A stretch of 64,000 nt of DNA from Oscillospiraceae bacterium (GCA_902779945.1 CACZDN010000017.1:52371-116370); one strand, 5' to 3'. Positions 26,338 to 33,420 are shown, counted from the first letter of the stretch. Made by a program: numbers and translations. Notes: a model not told the origin generated them from the sequence alone.

Positions 26338-26457
26338 GGCAATACCGCATAATTCGGCAAGAGCAGATCCTGAGAAAATTTGGGTTCTGATAAAGGCAGT
26401 TTTTCGCAGATGTACTTTGTGTACCTCAAGAAAAAGGGCGGATTGTGCGGTGTTGCC
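26338..26457. repeat. MITE-like repeat, copy B
   Basis: An inverted, shorter copy of 22756-22910. It begins GGCAATACCGCATAATTCGG and ends GATTGTGCGGTGTTGCC, so it has its own terminal inverted repeats. The two copies share blocks around TGTACTTTGTGTACCTCAAG. Confidence 0.8.
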
Positions 26458-26467
26458 ATAGACAAAA

Positions 26468-26518
26468 CTGGGCAAATCTGCAGTGTCAATGACACGACGG
26501 ATTTGCCCAGCTTTTTTT
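26468..26518 (+). terminator. Rho-independent terminator
   Basis: CTGGGCAAATC (26468-26478) and GATTTGCCCAG (26500-26510) form an 11-bp perfect stem followed by CTTTTTTT. Suits termination of the sortase transcript. Confidence 0.75.
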
Positions 26519-26639
26519 CGGTCTTAATTGTTTACCGCGCGGGCGGCTGATAGCCGCCCCTACGGATTTGCCGGACTGTTTTCACAGCCCCATCGTACTT
26601 TTGTACCGCCGGGAGGGCTAAGCCCCTCTCCTGCAAGGT

Positions 26640-27344
26640 TTATTCTTCGACAAGCGCGGCCCCGGCATCCTCAAAGACCTGGACCATGATCTCGGCATAG
26701 CCGCGGCAGGGGGCGTCCTCCGCCGGGAGCAGGATGCGAAAGCGCCGCCCGAGGTGGGGCAGGCCCGTGAGAATGTCGTACAGCGCGTCGAGATTCCGGC
26801 CGTAGTCCGCCTGCCAGAGCATACGCGCCGCCAGCACGTCGTAGAGCTCCGTGCGCTCGCGGCAGGCTGAGAGGTCCAGCGTGAGCTCCGGGATCAGCGC
26901 GTTGAGAAGCCCGAGACAGCCCTCATGGATGTCCTTCCAGGCGGCGTCAAAGTCGCGCGTGTACCAGGGGTCGTCGATGATGTCCCCGGGCCGCCCGGCA
27001 TACTCGGTCAGCAGGTGCAGCTTGCCCTCCGGGTCGCCGCCGAAGCAGCGCTCCATATTGCGGAGGTTGGCCCCGTCGAAGCCGATGAGCAGGTCCCAGT
27101 CCTCATAGTCGTCCCGCCGGATGCGCCGCGCGGTCTTGCCCTCGCAGGCGATCCCGTGCTCCCTGAGCTTTCGCCGCGCCGGCGGATAGACGGGATTCCC
27201 CAGCTCCTCCGAGCTCGTCGCCGCTGAGGCGATCACAAACCGATCCCCCAGCCCCGCGCGCGAAACCATATCCTTCAAAACAAACTCCGCCATAGGCGAC
27301 CGGCAGATATTGCCGTGGCACACAAAAAGCACTTTTATCATCAT
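26640..27344 (-). CDS. Low-molecular-weight protein tyrosine phosphatase fused to a barstar-like domain
   Basis: 234 residues, longer than the usual 150-160. Residues 1-150 are an LMW-PTP: P-loop CHGNICRS (9-16, nucleophile Cys9, Arg15) and the general-acid segment DDPWY (125-129). Residues about 154-234 match barstar-type ribonuclease inhibitors: a beta strand LTLDLSAC, then the helix DYGRNLDALYDILTG. The DNA encoding residues 6-14 is the attachment core of the downstream element (27304-27329). Start codons and leader (AAGGG, ATGATG) therefore come from element DNA. The fusion is an inference from motif similarity. Confidence 0.85.
   Translation of the reverse strand: MMIKVLFVCHGNICRSPMAEFVLKDMVSRAGLGDRFVIASAATSSEELGNPVYPPARRKLREHGIACEGKTARRIRRDDYEDWDLLIGFDGANLRNMERCFGGDPEGKLHLLTEYAGRPGDIIDDPWYTRDFDAAWKDIHEGCLGLLNALIPELTLDLSACRERTELYDVLAARMLWQADYGRNLDALYDILTGLPHLGRRFRILLPAEDAPCRGYAEIMVQVFEDAGAALVEE
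27304..27329. other. Attachment site attL of element 1
   Basis: A 26-bp sequence identical to 59732-59757; its 20-bp core TTGCCGTGGCACACAAAAAG recurs at 63136-63155. It lies inside the phosphatase P-loop codons. The direct repeats flanking an integrase-bearing region define the ends of element 1. Confidence 0.9.
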
Positions 27345-27402
27345 TTAAAACCCTTTATAAGCCTTTAAAATTGATTTTCTTGAACTATTTAGGAAAATTA
27401 AA

Positions 27403-27467
27403 ATGGTGTAAATCTCCATAATTCTCCATTTTATCCTGCGAAAATGGTGTATCGTTGGTGTACACCA
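27403..27467. promoter_or_regulatory. Putative integrase arm-binding repeats, left end
   Basis: The octamer (A/T)TGGTGTA occurs at 27403-27410, 27444-27451 and 27455-27462, the last within the palindrome GGTGTACACC. The same octamer occurs twice near the right end (59657-59675). This resembles the subterminal direct repeats bound by Tn916-type integrases. Confidence 0.6.
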
Positions 27468-27474
27468 CAATGGA

Positions 27475-28641
27475 TCAAATTCCCGCAATTGCGGAAAATT
27501 TCTGGAAGGATTGAGCTGCGGCATCGTAGTCAAGATGTGTATAAATTCTCAGTGTTGTACCCACATCTGAATGACCCATAATGTATTGCAGTTCTTTGAC
27601 AGGCATCCCGGCTCTGGCAAGCTTGGTACAGAAAGTATGACGGAGAATATGCGGCGTGACCGTAAGCTGGTCGAAATGCGTCTCGTTGTACTTGTCCACG
27701 ATGCGCTTGATCGCGTGTTCAAAGTGTCCGGCGACCTTCGGTTTTTCGTCCTTGTCCAGAAACAGGAACCCGCTCTTGCCGTCGACAACGACCTCGACCT
27801 TGGGCTTGACCCGATCCCGAAGCACCCGCTTGAAAGCCTGATACACCTCGTCGCTCATGGGGATGTAGCGCTCGCCGCTCTCGGTCTTGGGCTTTTCCAG
27901 ATAATACTCGCAGTGCTTCGTCCGCACAAGCTGGTGCTCCACATGTACCCGCCGTCTGGCAAAGTCCAGATCAAAGATCGTCAGGCCGCACAGCTCGCTG
28001 ATGCGCATCCCGGTTCCCAGCAGGATCACCACCGGATCATAGTACCGGATTCTGCATTTGTCCTCTTTCAGATAGTCGAGAAACCTTTTCTCTTCCTCCT
28101 CCGTCAGGGGGACACGCTCAATAGTGTCGTCCGGGACGATGTCGGTGAGCTTAAACGCGAAGGGATTCTTTTTCAAGATGTCCTCATCCACCGCCATCTC
28201 GAAAGCCGGACGTACGACACCGCGCACACTTTGGATGCTGCTGTAGCGTCTGCCGTCGTTTCTGAGCTTGATGAACCATTCCTTGGCATCGGACTTCTTG
28301 ATCGTCTTGATCTGCCGATAGGAGAAATCCTCGTCCTTCAAAATGCCGAGTACAAACTCATAGCTGATCTGTGTATTATACCGCATCCCCTGCTTCAGCT
28401 TCAGATACTTTTCGACAAGCTCCAGAACCGTGATCTCGCCGGCGCAGTAGTCCAAACCATCGTTGAAAACGACCTTCTGGATCTCCGCTTCCCGGTCGCG
28501 CAGGTCTTCAAGCGTTGAGGCATAAATGTATTTCCGCTTGCCCTTGATGTCGGTGTAACGATACTGATAGCCACCGTTTGCCCGCTGGCTCTCGCCGGAT
28601 TTCAATACTCTTCCTTTTTTATCTTTGCGCTTTTCTGACAT
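27475..28641 (-). CDS. int: Tyrosine integrase (Tn916/phage type)
   Basis: 388 residues. An N-terminal arm-binding domain (GGYQYRYTDIKGKRKYIYA, about 22-40) precedes a core-binding SAM-like domain and the catalytic domain with Arg in GTGMRISELCGL, HxxR in HILRHTF, His in GHSDVGTTLRIYTH and the tyrosine in that same segment. It catalyses integration and excision between att sites. Start at 28641 behind AAGGAGG; upstream in-frame ATGs overlap the terminator hairpin. The 3' end lies 145 bp from attL, the usual position for such elements. Confidence 0.95.
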   Translation of the reverse strand: MSEKRKDKKGRVLKSGESQRANGGYQYRYTDIKGKRKYIYASTLEDLRDREAEIQKVVFNDGLDYCAGEITVLELVEKYLKLKQGMRYNTQISYEFVLGILKDEDFSYRQIKTIKKSDAKEWFIKLRNDGRRYSSIQSVRGVVRPAFEMAVDEDILKKNPFAFKLTDIVPDDTIERVPLTEEEEKRFLDYLKEDKCRIRYYDPVVILLGTGMRISELCGLTIFDLDFARRRVHVEHQLVRTKHCEYYLEKPKTESGERYIPMSDEVYQAFKRVLRDRVKPKVEVVVDGKSGFLFLDKDEKPKVAGHFEHAIKRIVDKYNETHFDQLTVTPHILRHTFCTKLARAGMPVKELQYIMGHSDVGTTLRIYTHLDYDAAAQSFQKFSAIAGI

Positions 28642-28665
28642 GATAACCTCCTTACAAATCGAAAA

Positions 28666-28705
28666 GCGCCTGATATGATAGTCAAAGTATATCATAATCA
28701 GGCGC
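28666..28705 (-). terminator. Hairpin between excisionase gene and integrase
   Basis: GCGCCTGAT-ATGATA (28666-28680) pairs with TATCAT-AATCAGGCGC (28690-28705) with one bulge, and the minus strand continues TTTTC. It may end the mob-xis transcript before int, limiting integrase expression. Confidence 0.65.
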
Positions 28706-28729
28706 CTTTGCATAGTATTGTTTTATGAT

Positions 28730-28927
28730 TTAAATTGAGTAGCTTTTCTCTAAGAACGCTTCAAAGAGCTTGCGCTTGATGAGGCGCTTCTTGCCCACCC
28801 AGAGAACAAAGTTGCAGTTCTCCGCGTCGCTGATTTCGCGCAGGCGGTTGACGCCCACATTGCTGTAGGCTGCCGCCTCTTCCAGAGTAAGAGTTGCCTT
28901 TTCCCATACCGGGACCTCACACTTCAT
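28730..28927 (-). CDS. xis: Excisionase-like small DNA-binding protein
   Basis: 65 residues. LTLEEAAAYSNVGVNRLREI is a winged-helix/MerR-like DNA-binding segment, as in Tn916 Xis, with a basic C terminus (VGKKRLIKRKLFEAF). It lies directly upstream of the integrase, as expected for a directionality factor. Start chosen at 28927 (about 8 nt after GGGGG); ATG 28933 is closer to the ribosome-binding site. Overlaps the end of the relaxase gene by 11 bp. Confidence 0.85.
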   Translation of the reverse strand: MKCEVPVWEKATLTLEEAAAYSNVGVNRLREISDAENCNFVLWVGKKRLIKRKLFEAFLEKSYSI

Positions 28928-29906
28928 TCGCATTCCCCCTTTCCTGATCAATAGTTTTGCCGGAGTAACGAAAGACGATCTCCGGCGGAATCTTCCGGAG
29001 CGTACGCTCCAGTTCTATATAATCGGATTTGAGCTGGGCCTCTGCCAAGCGGCGCTTTGTGTCGCCGTCCACGACCTCCTTCAAATCCTGCTTCAAATCT
29101 GCGTTTTCGGCTTTCAGACTGCGGATCGCCTGGTCATATTTTCTGGTCTTCGTGAGAAACTTCCCCAGCTCCGGGAAGAATTTCTTCAGCATTGCCTCCA
29201 GCGCCGCGGTAGTCTTCTTCACGTTGAAAGCGTTGGTGTCGGAGAGCAGTTCCAGAATCGCCTTGGCCTGTTTGTTCAGATTCGCCGCCTGCTTGAAGAT
29301 GCGCGGCGGGATATGCTCGCGCCCGGTTTTGCTGGCGCTCTCCCCGCGCTCCAGATCGGGGTATTTACTGACCATGTGCTGCCAATATCTGTCCTGCCAT
29401 GCGGTCAGGCTTTTCCGGTTGCCGATGATGTCTTTGGCCGAGAGCCGTCCGTCCTTCGTGATCGGGACGAAAGAGAGATGCATGTGCGGCGTCTTCTCGT
29501 CCATGTGGACCGGGGCGGCTATCAGCCTATCCTCGCCCAGCTCATTCTTCAGAAAGTCAACAGCATGCTGGAAGAATGCGCGAATTTCCTGCTCGCTCTT
29601 GTCCTCGAAAAACTCAGGGCTTGCGGTGATCAGCGTCTCCACGATCCTCACACTGTCGCTGCGCACCCTGGGGCAGTCATACTGCTTGATCAGAGCCTCG
29701 GACATTTTGCGGTATCTGTCGGTGGGTTTGATAATATGAAAATTGTTCTGAGTCCGGCTCAGGTCAATGTCGGGATTGCTGTCATATTTCTCTTTTGTGC
29801 GCTCGTTGTGGGCTTCGATTCTGCCAATTTCCGGCCCCTTGTATTTTTTGAATCGCAGAATGGCATATTGGGCGTTATCGCTTATCTTTCTTTCCTCCTT
29901 TGCCAT
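28917..29906 (-). CDS. mobV: MobV-family relaxase (Pre/Mob)
   Basis: 329 residues. Motif I is the HNERTKEKYDSNPDIDLSRT segment (about 34-53). Motif III, HMDEKTPHMHLSF (about 133-145), has the histidine triad for metal binding. The C-terminal half is coiled-coil (about 220-300). MobV relaxases nick oriT in mobilizable plasmids and elements; no type IV secretion or coupling protein is visible here, so transfer would need a helper. The start overlaps the upstream HTH gene by 25 bp and has a weak ribosome-binding site. Confidence 0.92.
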   Translation of the reverse strand: MAKEERKISDNAQYAILRFKKYKGPEIGRIEAHNERTKEKYDSNPDIDLSRTQNNFHIIKPTDRYRKMSEALIKQYDCPRVRSDSVRIVETLITASPEFFEDKSEQEIRAFFQHAVDFLKNELGEDRLIAAPVHMDEKTPHMHLSFVPITKDGRLSAKDIIGNRKSLTAWQDRYWQHMVSKYPDLERGESASKTGREHIPPRIFKQAANLNKQAKAILELLSDTNAFNVKKTTAALEAMLKKFFPELGKFLTKTRKYDQAIRSLKAENADLKQDLKEVVDGDTKRRLAEAQLKSDYIELERTLRKIPPEIVFRYSGKTIDQERGNANEV

Positions 29907-30100
29907 ACAATGTCATAACCCAGCACATCGGCCAGCTCCACTACCTCACGGAAACGGAGCGATTCGCGCCTGAGCTTGTTGGAAAAATTGGAGACACTGT
30001 CGCTCCAACCATAGTCGTCATGCAGCCGGTCACATACCTCCTGCATGGTAAAACCGGCGCGGATGATCTGCGCCTTGATCTCATTTTTTGTCGTGTTCAT
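29882..30100 (-). CDS. Small HTH-type regulator upstream of mobV
   Basis: 72 residues (MNTTKNEIKAQIIRAGF start). Predicted helical with a Cro-like HTH (MQEVCDRL ... NFSNKLRRESLRFREVVEL). The start at 30100 is preceded by AGGAGC; an upstream in-frame ATG at 30196 overlaps a terminator. It overlaps mobV and probably controls transfer genes. The family is not recognised with certainty. Confidence 0.7.
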   Translation of the reverse strand: MNTTKNEIKAQIIRAGFTMQEVCDRLHDDYGWSDSVSNFSNKLRRESLRFREVVELADVLGYDIVWQRRKER

Positions 30101-30131
30101 AAAAGCTCCTTTCTCAGTTGATTGCATGAAG

Positions 30132-30172
30132 AAAGCCCGATGGAGACTCCGCGGAGCCTTTATCGGGCTTTT
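30132..30172 (-). terminator. Hairpin terminator downstream of the partition genes
   Basis: AAAGCCCGAT pairs with ATCGGGCTTT around a GC-rich inner hairpin (ACTCCGCGGAG). The minus strand ends in GGGCTTTCTT. It separates the parM-parR transcript from the HTH-mob-xis genes. Confidence 0.7.
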
Positions 30173-30229
30173 CGGTTTCGCGGGACTTTTTATCATTCCG
30201 TAAAAAGCCCCACATTCTCGTGAATCCTG

Positions 30230-30301
30230 TTCACCGTTCGGAACAGCGCCGAATGGTGAAGTTTCTGCATGTTTTTGAATCCTTTTTCACGGAAACGTGA
30301 A
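30230..30301. promoter_or_regulatory. Inverted repeats upstream of the mob operon (operator or oriT candidate)
   Basis: TTCACCGTTCGG (30230-30241) and CCGAATGGTGAA (30249-30260) pair with one mismatch. TTCACG-GAAA-CGTGAA follows at 30286-30301. The location between parR and the mob operon would suit an oriT or an operator; no known MobV nick consensus was recognised. Confidence 0.4.
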
Positions 30302-30311
30302 TGACCTCTTT

Positions 30312-30671
30312 TCACAGGCTGTCCATGAAGTCCATCGCCGCGTCCAGATCGTCTCTGATGGCCTTGGTATCCGGTGCGGGCTGCGCGTTTTGAAGCAGGG
30401 CGGCGAGGCCGTTCAAGGGATTTGCCTGCGCGCCGCGCTCCACGGTTTCAAGGACTCTTTGCAGGAAAGCGTCCTCCTTCTCCCGCGTTTCCAGGTAAGG
30501 ATCGTCGGCAAGCTGCCGCTCCCGGTCAAAGTACCCGTTTACCGCCGCAATGATCGCGTCGCTGTAGGAACGGTACCTGCTCTTGTCCCGGCTGACGAGA
30601 TAGCCCCACGCTTTGCGGCCCTCCGGCGTGTCGAGCCTAACGCGCAGGGTGGTCTTGAAAAGCCTGCTCAT
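30312..30671 (-). CDS. ParR/StbB-like partition adaptor
   Basis: 119 residues. The N terminus (FKTTLRVRLDTPEGRKAW ... SYSDAIIAAVNGYFDR) resembles ribbon-helix-helix partition adaptors that follow parM-like genes. The C-terminal tail is acidic and ends in a short helix (RDDLDAAMDFMDSL), where ParR proteins contact ParM filaments. Overlaps the end of the parM-like gene by 4 bp, so it is translationally coupled. Start at 30671 behind AGGGCAGG. Confidence 0.75.
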   Translation of the reverse strand: MSRLFKTTLRVRLDTPEGRKAWGYLVSRDKSRYRSYSDAIIAAVNGYFDRERQLADDPYLETREKEDAFLQRVLETVERGAQANPLNGLAALLQNAQPAPDTKAIRDDLDAAMDFMDSL

Positions 30672-31588
30672 ACCTGCCCTTCCAGCTTCCACTGCGCCAG
30701 ACGCTCGTATCCTTTGGCGGTCGCGCAGATGTCGTCGTTGATCGTGACCCGTTCGGGATCGTAGTCCGCAAAGTTACGGATCAGGCAGCCTCCGCCTCCC
30801 ACGACATAGAGCTTCATGAGCTCCGGGTTATACTCATGCTCGCGCAGGCGGCGCATGATGCCGGCAGCGTACTCCTTTGCCACATCCCGGATCGCGTCCA
30901 GATACTTTCCACCGATGTCCGCTTCCCCGAAACGAAGGACGTCTTCAATCACGGCGTCATCCACCGCGACGCCGAATTTCTGCATCAGCTTTTCGCGGAC
31001 GGCAAGCACACACTGATAGGTGCCGTATTTCTCGGTGAAGCACTTGCTCTGGACAGCTCTGCCGTTGTTGATGTACATGATGTTCATGGTGCCGTTGCCG
31101 ATATCGCAGAGCATGTTTACACCCTTGAACTCGCGCAGCCGGTCCGCCACAGCGGAAAAGCCCTGTGCGAACACCTCCGCCCCGGTAAACTCCACATGAA
31201 AATCTGTCCCGCGGAAGGTGAAATCCACCTCCTTGTTCTGGAGCAGATAGGCTTTGAATTCTTCCTTCTGTTCACTGACCCAAGTGAGGGGAAGCCCCAC
31301 CGCGAGGTGGACGCGGGCACTGTCCAGGCCAAGCAGTGTCAGTTCAATTCCGATGGCCGCGAGCGTGAGGATGTAATAATCCTGATCATTCATCTTTGCG
31401 GCGGTGAACTCCTTGTGCTCGTCCCCGATGAGATAATACTTCCCCTCATAGATGAGCAGATTGCGTGAAAAGGTTGGTTCCTTTTCGCAGACTGTCACGC
31501 CGGTCTTGAAGATGGCGTGCGCGGTTTTGATGTTGCCGTAACCATGGTCGAGAGCGATGATTACGGGCTTGGTGTTGGTAAGATTCAT
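30668..31588 (-). CDS. parM: ParM/Alp-type actin-like partition ATPase
   Basis: 306 residues. Actin-fold motifs: phosphate 1 ALDHGYGNIKTA (about 12-23), phosphate 2 DIGNGTMN (about 163-170) and adenosine motif VVGGGGCLI (about 263-271). ParM-like proteins polymerise to move plasmid copies apart. In an integrated element this suggests an extrachromosomal phase after excision. Start at 31588 behind GAAAGGAG. A strong hairpin and AT-rich repeats (31630-31810) lie just upstream. Confidence 0.88.
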   Translation of the reverse strand: MNLTNTKPVIIALDHGYGNIKTAHAIFKTGVTVCEKEPTFSRNLLIYEGKYYLIGDEHKEFTAAKMNDQDYYILTLAAIGIELTLLGLDSARVHLAVGLPLTWVSEQKEEFKAYLLQNKEVDFTFRGTDFHVEFTGAEVFAQGFSAVADRLREFKGVNMLCDIGNGTMNIMYINNGRAVQSKCFTEKYGTYQCVLAVREKLMQKFGVAVDDAVIEDVLRFGEADIGGKYLDAIRDVAKEYAAGIMRRLREHEYNPELMKLYVVGGGGCLIRNFADYDPERVTINDDICATAKGYERLAQWKLEGQV

Positions 31589-31629
31589 TTTGTTTTCTCC
31601 TTTCTTCGATTTGCGCAGCCGTAAAGCAA

Positions 31630-31810
31630 AAGCCGCCGGGTACACGATCAACTCGTGCTTCCGGCGGCTTGTCATACACCACGCTATTTTATTTGTTGAG
31701 GTTTTACCCTTCTATATTTATTATACGGAAGAAAATGCAAAAATGGCCTTTTTTGACCACTTTTGCATTTGAAAGTGAAGAATCGGTGTTCCAAATGCAA
31801 ATTTGCATTT
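31630..31810. repeat. Hairpin and TTTGCATTTGA repeats upstream of parM, centromere (parC) candidate
   Basis: AAGCCGCCGG (31630-31639) and CCGGCGGCTT (31661-31670) form a hairpin. Further upstream is the 18-bp perfect palindrome AAATGCAAATTTGCATTT (31793-31810) and a related TTTTGCATTTGA near 31761. Repeats next to a ParM/ParR pair would suit a ParR-binding centromere or autoregulatory site. Confidence 0.5.
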
Positions 31811-31827
31811 GACTCGGAAAAGATAAA

Positions 31828-31857
31828 ACCCGAAGCGCATGAACCATGGCTTCGGGT
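31828..31857 (-). terminator. Terminator of the small XRE gene
   Basis: ACCCGAAGC (31828-31836) and GCTTCGGGT (31849-31857) form a 9-bp stem followed on the minus strand by TTTTATC, directly at the end of the 31857-32069 gene. Confidence 0.75.
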
Positions 31858-32069
31858 CACTTCTGAATTTCATCGGGGAGATAAAGCACGATATCCGCAA
31901 GATTACACTGGAGAATCTTGCACAGCGCGTCCAGGGTATTTGTTGAGACAGAGTCTCCGGCTTTGAGGCGGCGAATTGTGGAACTGCTGATCTGGCCTTT
32001 GACCTGAAGTGTATAGGTTGTCGCTCCGCGTTCCTTCATCGTTTTCCACAACGGATCGTAGGAGATCAT
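31857..32069 (-). CDS. XRE-type helix-turn-helix regulator (YozG-like)
   Basis: 70 residues, essentially one HTH domain: MKERGATTYTL ... GQISSSTIRRLKAGDSVSTNTLDALCKILQCN, ending DIVLYLPDEIQK. It lies divergent to the next gene, with a 13-bp inverted repeat over the shared promoter region (32109-32147), so autoregulation is likely. A related small XRE gene precedes the BREX operon at 37115. Confidence 0.88.
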   Translation of the reverse strand: MISYDPLWKTMKERGATTYTLQVKGQISSSTIRRLKAGDSVSTNTLDALCKILQCNLADIVLYLPDEIQK

Positions 32070-32094
32070 ACAGCACCCTCCCTTCTCAAAGCAC

Positions 32095-32147
32095 TTGCAT
32101 TATCATCATTATTGCCTATAATGGTGATAAAGTGTTATAGGCAATAA
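32095..32147 (+). promoter_or_regulatory. Promoter overlapped by a 13-bp inverted repeat (operator candidate)
   Basis: TTGCAT (32095-32100), 16-bp spacer, TATAAT (32117-32122) on the plus strand. A perfect inverted repeat TTATTGCCTATAA (32109-32121) / TTATAGGCAATAA (32135-32147) covers the -10 and start region, and a third half-site ATGCCTAT follows. Repressor control by the adjacent XRE protein is the likely reading. Confidence 0.65.
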
Positions 32148-32174
32148 TGCCTATATAGAATAGGAGTGCTATCT

Positions 32175-32486
32175 ATGGAGAAGAGTGGAAGCGTCTGCTT
32201 TATTCGACACCCGCGAACGATCGGCGATCTGATGCAGCCTCACTTGCATAAACACGAGTGGGAATACCGGATCGTGAAAACAATCGAGCTGGGAAAGATG
32301 GACTATGAAAACTTCATCACGGACATGCTGGCTGATCGTCAGTTTATTGGGGAGAATGCAGCGCTGTGCTCGCGGGGCGATGTCTGGCAATGTCTCCTGG
32401 TTCGACAGCGCGGATGCAGCGACGGGATATTGGTCATGCCGGAGGGCGGCTGCTATGTCGGCTGGGCAGCTCGCTTTCCGGGATAA
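32175..32486 (+). CDS. Conserved hypothetical protein (possibly DUF6329)
   Basis: 103 residues, no signal peptide or membrane segment. It contains YRIVKTIELGKMDYENFI and VWQCLLVRQRGCSDGILVM, which I associate with small accessory proteins of clostridial mobile elements; the family name is from memory and uncertain. Start at 32175 (8 nt after AGGAG). Function unknown. Its promoter is overlapped by the palindrome shared with the divergent XRE gene. Confidence 0.65.
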   Translation: MEKSGSVCFIRHPRTIGDLMQPHLHKHEWEYRIVKTIELGKMDYENFITDMLADRQFIGENAALCSRGDVWQCLLVRQRGCSDGILVMPEGGCYVGWAARFPG

Positions 32487-32496
32487 AAACTTTCCC

Positions 32497-32525
32497 TTGC
32501 GAATATGATAATATTGTGATAGAAT
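32497..32525 (+). promoter_or_regulatory. Promoter of the toxin-antitoxin operon
   Basis: TTGCGA (32497-32502), 17-bp spacer, TAGAAT (32520-32525), 30 bp before the antitoxin start. Confidence 0.6.
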
Positions 32526-32554
32526 TTTGATAGCGACAGAAAGGAGGGCGCATC

Positions 32555-32827
32555 ATGCTGAACATTCGCCCGGTATCGGATTTGAGAAACAAATACCCCG
32601 AGATCGAAGAAGCTGTCTTGAAAAGCGGGGAGCCGGTCTTCCTGACAAAAAACGGCTATGGCTCCATGGTCGTCATGAGTCTGGAGCAATATTCCGCCCT
32701 GACAGACGGGATCGAGCTTGCCTTGGATGAAGCGGATCGCGCGGCGGTTTCTTCCGATGTTCGCTATTCTGCCGACGAGGTATTTGGCCGCGTAAGGAAG
32801 AACATTTATGGAAGAAAAGCGCTATGA
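32555..32827 (+). CDS. Phd/YefM-family antitoxin
   Basis: 90 residues. The N-terminal PVSDLRNKYPEIEEAVLKSGEPVFLTKNG is the typical Phd/YefM DNA-binding fold, followed by MVVMSLEQYSAL. The acidic C-terminal half would wrap the toxin. Start behind AAGGAGGG. Overlaps the toxin gene by 20 bp, the normal antitoxin-first order. The pair probably stabilises the element in the host population. Confidence 0.9.
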   Translation: MLNIRPVSDLRNKYPEIEEAVLKSGEPVFLTKNGYGSMVVMSLEQYSALTDGIELALDEADRAAVSSDVRYSADEVFGRVRKNIYGRKAL

Positions 32828-33122
32828 GCTGAGAATCCTGCCACTCTTTGAAGAGAAGCTCCAGGAGACTGCTGACTATATCGCGTTTCGCCTGCGCAAT
32901 CCAATTGCAGCCGACGATTTCGTTGATGCTGTGGAGGCGGCCATTCATGAACGCCTGAAAGTACCTGAGGCTTTTGAGCCGTACCGGTCAAAGAAAGATC
33001 GCAAGCATGTATATTATGCTATCCCGGTCAAGAACTATCTCGTGTTTTATGTGGTAATCGGACATGTGATGGAAGTGCGAACGCTTGTTTATGGCAGACG
33101 TGATCTGACCAAAATCATATAA
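32808..33122 (+). CDS. RelE/ParE-superfamily toxin
   Basis: 104 residues. LRILPLFEEKLQETADYIAFRLRNP, then DRKHVYYAIPVKNYLVFYVV and VRTLVYGRRDL are the conserved strands of the ParE/RelE fold. Whether it cuts mRNA or blocks gyrase cannot be decided from sequence. Co-transcribed with the antitoxin; a terminator follows. Confidence 0.9.
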   Translation: MEEKRYELRILPLFEEKLQETADYIAFRLRNPIAADDFVDAVEAAIHERLKVPEAFEPYRSKKDRKHVYYAIPVKNYLVFYVVIGHVMEVRTLVYGRRDLTKII

Positions 33123-33129
33123 TAGTACC

Positions 33130-33168
33130 GGCCCGAATCCGAGGAAATCAAGCTCTCGGATTTGGGCC
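33130..33168. terminator. Bidirectional terminator between toxin and small protein
   Basis: GGCCCGAATCCGAG (33130-33143) pairs with CTCGGATTTGGGCC (33155-33168) with one G-T mismatch; the plus strand continues GCTTTTC. It lies between convergent genes. Confidence 0.7.
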
Positions 33169-33178
33169 GCTTTTCATG

Positions 33179-33355
33179 TCAGTACACCCTTCCATCGGCG
33201 GCGATGATCGTCAGAATACCCCGCCGCAGGATGTACTCATTTTCCGCCTCATCGAGGAAGCATTGATACACATGCGTCGGCTCCAGCTCCCTGTGCCGAA
33301 CCAGCGTCCCCACGATGCGAAAGCCCATGCTCTCCGCCTGTGTCTGAATTCCCAT
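33179..33355 (-). CDS. Small protein divergent to the WYL regulator
   Basis: 58 residues, starting MGIQTQAESMGFRIVGTL and ending LTIIAADGRVY. AAAGGGG precedes the ATG at 33355. It reads as a compact beta-type protein (THVYQCFLDEAENEYILRRG). Divergent from the WYL regulator, whose start is 65 bp away, so the two probably share a control region. Family not recognised. Confidence 0.6.
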   Translation of the reverse strand: MGIQTQAESMGFRIVGTLVRHRELEPTHVYQCFLDEAENEYILRRGILTIIAADGRVY

Positions 33356-33420
33356 ATCTCATACCCCTTTCGCCCTGCCGCTTCTTTTGCTATACTGACA
33401 TCAGAAAGCGAGGGATGCCC

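Larger units (their letters stand above)
26255..26589. repeat. Nested inverted-repeat element
   Basis: Outer ends are GGCTGTGAA / TTCACAGCC. Inside them a perfect 23-bp inverted repeat lies at 26291-26313 and 26541-26563 (core GGCGGCTATCAGCCGCC). Between those arms sits the smaller repeat at 26338-26457 and a terminator hairpin. This looks like one MITE-type repeat inserted in another. No gene. Confidence 0.7.
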
